Shown here one piece after another: positions 5,994 through 7,823 of a DNA stretch of 7,823 bases. The stretch is from Rhizobiaceae bacterium (GTDB lineage Bacteria > Pseudomonadota > Alphaproteobacteria > Rhizobiales > Rhizobiaceae). Made by a program: the position numbers and the translations under genes. The notes under the pieces are model-generated. The model was not told where the DNA came from. It made no database searches and saw only the letters and a list, made by a program, of their open reading frames with translations. Each line of letters begins with the position of its first letter. The stretch's first letter is position 1. Location: positions 1 to 7,823 of the forward strand of contig JAKISV010000133.1 in assembly GCA_021648425.1 (NCBI GenBank). Reading direction: 5' to 3'.

Positions 5994-6030
5994 AATTGTA
6001 GTATTTACGATCGTCGAACAAAATACAATT
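5994..6030 (-). promoter_or_regulatory. Nested dyads and candidate promoter upstream of the DUF2231 gene
   Basis: An exact inverted repeat AATTGTA (5994-6000) / TACAATT (6024-6030) brackets an 8-base palindrome ACGATCGT (6007-6014). On the minus strand TACAAT (5995-6000) is a five-of-six -10 box. TTGTTC (6016-6021) is a possible -35 box, but the spacer is only 15 bases. TTTGTT one base further out gives 16. The leader would be about 22 bases. The palindrome lies between the two boxes, where a repressor would act. The assignment is tentative. Confidence 0.35.
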
Positions 6031-6054
6031 TATTAATGTTGCATTGGTTTCTCT

Positions 6055-6087
6055 AAAAAAAAGGTCGACCATTTCTGGTCGACCTTT
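6055..6087 (-). terminator. Rho-independent terminator of the secreted hydrolase gene
   Basis: On the minus strand the sequence is AAAGGTCGACC, loop AGAAAT, GGTCGACCTTT, then a continuous T-run; the eight A residues of the plus strand at 6055-6062 partly overlap the stem end. The 11-base-pair perfect stem (6060-6070 with 6077-6087) starts 26 bases past the stop codon of the hydrolase gene. On the plus strand only TTT then GCATTTCG follows, so termination is expected mainly for minus-strand transcription. It also insulates the DUF2231 gene from the transcript upstream. Confidence 0.93.
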
Positions 6088-6112
6088 GCATTTCGATTTA
6101 TTTTTAGTGGAA

Positions 6113-6700
6113 CTAAAGCACTGAATTAATCAGGCTGAGAATGCGGGATTGAATTTCCGGAGCCTTGTCAATCTGAACGTGATCGGCATTGGAAAAGGAG
6201 CGGATATCAACATTCTGGATAGTGCCGGTAAATCCTGCCGTAGAACGATAAGGATTGCCACGGGTTGTGCCACCGATCCAGAAGTTTACCACTCTGGTTG
6301 AACCTGCAGTGAATGGCGGTGGTGCTGCCCAGCCGGGATCAACTCCGATCACCAAAGCTACGGGAATGCCGGCTTTTGCCAGCATATCGTTAAATTTAGG
6401 TGCTTCCTGGCCGCCGACAGAGTGACCAATGATCACAATGGGAAATGATACATTTCCACTTCGGTTCCGTTTAATGATGTCTTTGGCAATCGCAGACCAC
6501 TTTCCGTTGGAAAGGGTTTTGGAATTAACACCGCGCGCGCGCACTTTGTCTGACATCTGGTTCATACCGGCTGAAAATATATTCATGGCACCACGGATGA
6601 AAAACACTTCCTGCGCATTGGCAAAAGTGGGGATATTCATCGTGCCGACTGCCGTTGCAAAAGCGAACAGCAATCCCGGGATGGTCTTGGATTTGAACAT
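6113..6700 (-). CDS. Small secreted alpha/beta-hydrolase-like serine hydrolase
   Basis: The preferred 195-residue product begins MFKSK and has a Sec signal peptide: basic start, hydrophobic core at 8-22 and an A-N-A cleavage site at 27-29, giving a mature protein starting QEVFF. The strand-nucleophile elbow IVIIGHSVGGQ (88-98) places S94 in a GxSxG motif. VIGVDPGW (118-124) and NADHVQID (171-178) supply candidate acid D121 and histidine H174 in the order expected for an alpha/beta hydrolase. At ~166 mature residues it is short for this fold, near the size of minimal lipases and thioesterases. The specific family and substrate are not recognised. In-frame ATGs at 6709 and 6754 exist, but CAGGAG at 6711-6716 fits only the start at 6700 and the longer forms would bury the signal peptide. 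The gene is monocistronic, closed by the terminator at 6055-6087. Confidence 0.75.
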   Translation of the reverse strand: MFKSKTIPGLLFAFATAVGTMNIPTFANAQEVFFIRGAMNIFSAGMNQMSDKVRARGVNSKTLSNGKWSAIAKDIIKRNRSGNVSFPIVIIGHSVGGQEAPKFNDMLAKAGIPVALVIGVDPGWAAPPPFTAGSTRVVNFWIGGTTRGNPYRSTAGFTGTIQNVDIRSFSNADHVQIDKAPEIQSRILSLINSVL

Positions 6701-6710
6701 GGGTATCATT

Positions 6711-6716
6711 CTCCTG
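6711..6716 (-). promoter_or_regulatory. Shine-Dalgarno deciding the secreted hydrolase start
   Basis: CAGGAG on the minus strand lies 10 bases from the ATG at 6700 but only 1 base from the in-frame ATG at 6709 and downstream of the ATG at 6754. Only the 6700 start is compatible with normal spacing. The rest of 6717-6867 shows no convincing promoter or small gene. Confidence 0.65.
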
Positions 6717-6867
6717 TTGTATTTTTGGGTGTTTGTACCGAACGCCCCCGGCAATTAATTGAAAAGCAGTTTGGAAGCAAATCAACCAGTGTCTAATAAC
6801 CCCTGCTTTAAAGAAAGGCAATATGATCAAAATGACGAAAATGTGGGACCAATTGTGGCGACAATAA

Positions 6868-7823
6868 TCAACCCAGCACGGCCACACCCGGCAGTTCCCG
6901 GCCTTCCATCCATTCCAGAAATGCGCCTCCGGCGGTTGAAATATAGGTGAAATCTTCAGCAACGCCTGCGTGATTGAGTGCTGCCACCGTGTCACCACCA
7001 CCGGCAACCGATACCAGCTTGCCGGCTGTGGTTTGCTGCGCCGCAATTTTTGCAACATCAACGGTAGCGCGGTCGAAGGGGGGGATTTCGAAAGCGCCCA
7101 GCGGACCGTTCCAGATCAGGGTTTTGGCTTTGGAAATCCACACGCCGATTTTCTGGACAGTGTCCGGCCCGGCATCGAGAATCATTGCATCGGGTGGAAC
7201 GGCGTCAACTTTGACGATTTTGCTGGGGGCATTGGCGGCGAATTCATTGGCAACAATGCAATCATCAGGAAGCACGATAGCGCATCCGGCTTTTTTTGAG
7301 GTTTCCAGAATTTCCATCGCAGTGGAAGCCAGGTCATGCTCGCACAGGGATTTTCCCACATCATAACCTTGCGCAGCCAGGAAAGTATTTGCCATGGCAC
7401 CACCGATAATCAGGGCATCTGTTTTGATGACGAGGTTTTTCAGCAAATCAAGTTTTGTGGAGATTTTTGCACCGCCCACCAGGGCTACCAGCGGATGTTC
7501 AGGGTCACCAAGGCCTGACTCCAGTGCTTCCAGTTCTGCTTGCATGGTACGTCCGGCGAAAGCAGGCAGCAGTTTTGCGATGCCGACATTGGAAGCGTGG
7601 GCGCGATGGGAAACGGAAAAAGCATCAGAAACGAACAGGTCACCGTTTTTGGCAAGGGCAGCGGCGAATTGGGGATCGTTGGTTTCTTCGCCAGTGTGAA
7701 AGCGGGTATTCTCCAGCAACAGGATTTCACCATCGCTCATAGAAGCTACTGCCGCGCGAGCCATCGAACCGATGCAATCAGTGCCAAATGCTACGGGTTT
7801 GCCAAGAACTGTCGCAAGTGATG
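6868..7823 (-). CDS. pgk: Phosphoglycerate kinase, missing its N-terminus at the right edge
   Basis: This cytoplasmic glycolytic and gluconeogenic enzyme interconverts 1,3-bisphosphoglycerate + ADP and 3-phosphoglycerate + ATP. About 317 residues are visible; the frame runs unbroken past 7764 to the edge (SLATVLGKPVAFGTDCIGSM before the internal Met), so that Met is not the start and about 80 N-terminal residues lie outside. Family motifs in order are LLLENTRFHTGEE, SDAFSVSHRAHAS, VGGAKISTKLDLL, GGAMANTFL, the nucleotide-site WNGPLGAFE, GGGDTVAAL, and the C-terminal STAGGAFLEWMEGRELPGV. All major substrate and nucleotide segments in the visible part are intact. The secreted hydrolase gene follows 167 bases later on the same strand. 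The only hairpin after the stop is weak (ATTGT/ACAAT) and has no T-run. Confidence 0.97.
   Translation of the reverse strand, partial: SLATVLGKPVAFGTDCIGSMARAAVASMSDGEILLLENTRFHTGEETNDPQFAAALAKNGDLFVSDAFSVSHRAHASNVGIAKLLPAFAGRTMQAELEALESGLGDPEHPLVALVGGAKISTKLDLLKNLVIKTDALIIGGAMANTFLAAQGYDVGKSLCEHDLASTAMEILETSKKAGCAIVLPDDCIVANEFAANAPSKIVKVDAVPPDAMILDAGPDTVQKIGVWISKAKTLIWNGPLGAFEIPPFDRATVDVAKIAAQQTTAGKLVSVAGGGDTVAALNHAGVAEDFTYISTAGGAFLEWMEGRELPGVAVLG

Noticed and set aside
6752..6761. CAATTAATTG palindrome upstream of the secreted hydrolase
   Set aside because: It is a low-complexity AT palindrome with no promoter boxes at suitable spacing, so there is no basis for calling it an operator.
6844..6867. 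Hairpin after the pgk stop as a terminator
   Set aside because: The stem ATTGT/ACAAT is only five base pairs and no T-run follows on the minus strand.
1..7823. Mobile element, defence island, CRISPR array or structured RNA
   Set aside because: No transposase, integrase, target-site duplications, regularly spaced repeats, toxin-antitoxin pair or tRNA-like fold was seen; the gene content is mostly housekeeping and envelope-related.

Overview
The window looks like an ordinary chromosomal segment of a free-living, moderate-GC proteobacterium, most likely an alphaproteobacterium. The basis is the style of the phosphoglycerate kinase (DAFSVSHRAHAS, ending ...ELPGVAVLG), the PrpE, MerR and DUF2231-type proteins, and the tight mixed-strand packing. 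This placement is inferred from protein style, not from a marker comparison. I see no tRNA, rRNA, CRISPR array, insertion sequence, integrase or phage gene.

Layout, left to right. (1) Positions 1-45, minus strand: the first codons of a gene running off the left edge. (2) Positions 104-1109, plus strand: a perfect dyad operator, then a two-gene unit encoding an uncharacterised four-helix membrane protein and a TetR-family regulator that probably controls its own unit. (3) Positions 1110-1526, minus: a MerR-family regulator with a CueR-like metal-loop cysteine spacing, whose stop codon directly abuts the tetR stop. (4) Positions 1619-3526, minus: an intact propionyl-CoA synthetase (prpE) with a good promoter at 3558-3586. 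(5) Positions 3606-4325, minus: a membrane-anchored SGNH/GDSL hydrolase, divergent from (6) a membrane-anchored strictosidine-synthase-like beta-propeller protein at 4406-5494, plus. A long inverted repeat lies between these two. (7) Positions 5502-5966, minus: a DUF2231 four-helix membrane protein. (8) Positions 6113-6700, minus: a small secreted serine hydrolase of alpha/beta type, closed by a textbook Rho-independent terminator at 6055-6087. (9) Positions 6868 to the right edge, minus: phosphoglycerate kinase without its first ~80 residues.

Functionally the region is a mixture: glycolysis (pgk), propionate activation (prpE), three exported or membrane-anchored enzymes or enzyme-like proteins, two small membrane proteins and two one-component regulators. 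I see no multi-gene system acting as a unit beyond the membrane-protein/TetR pair. The best leads are regulatory: several well-formed dyads lie exactly in the intergenic spaces, and one near prpE/merR resembles the TetR-unit operator. I did not find a convincing new defence, mobile or biosynthetic system.
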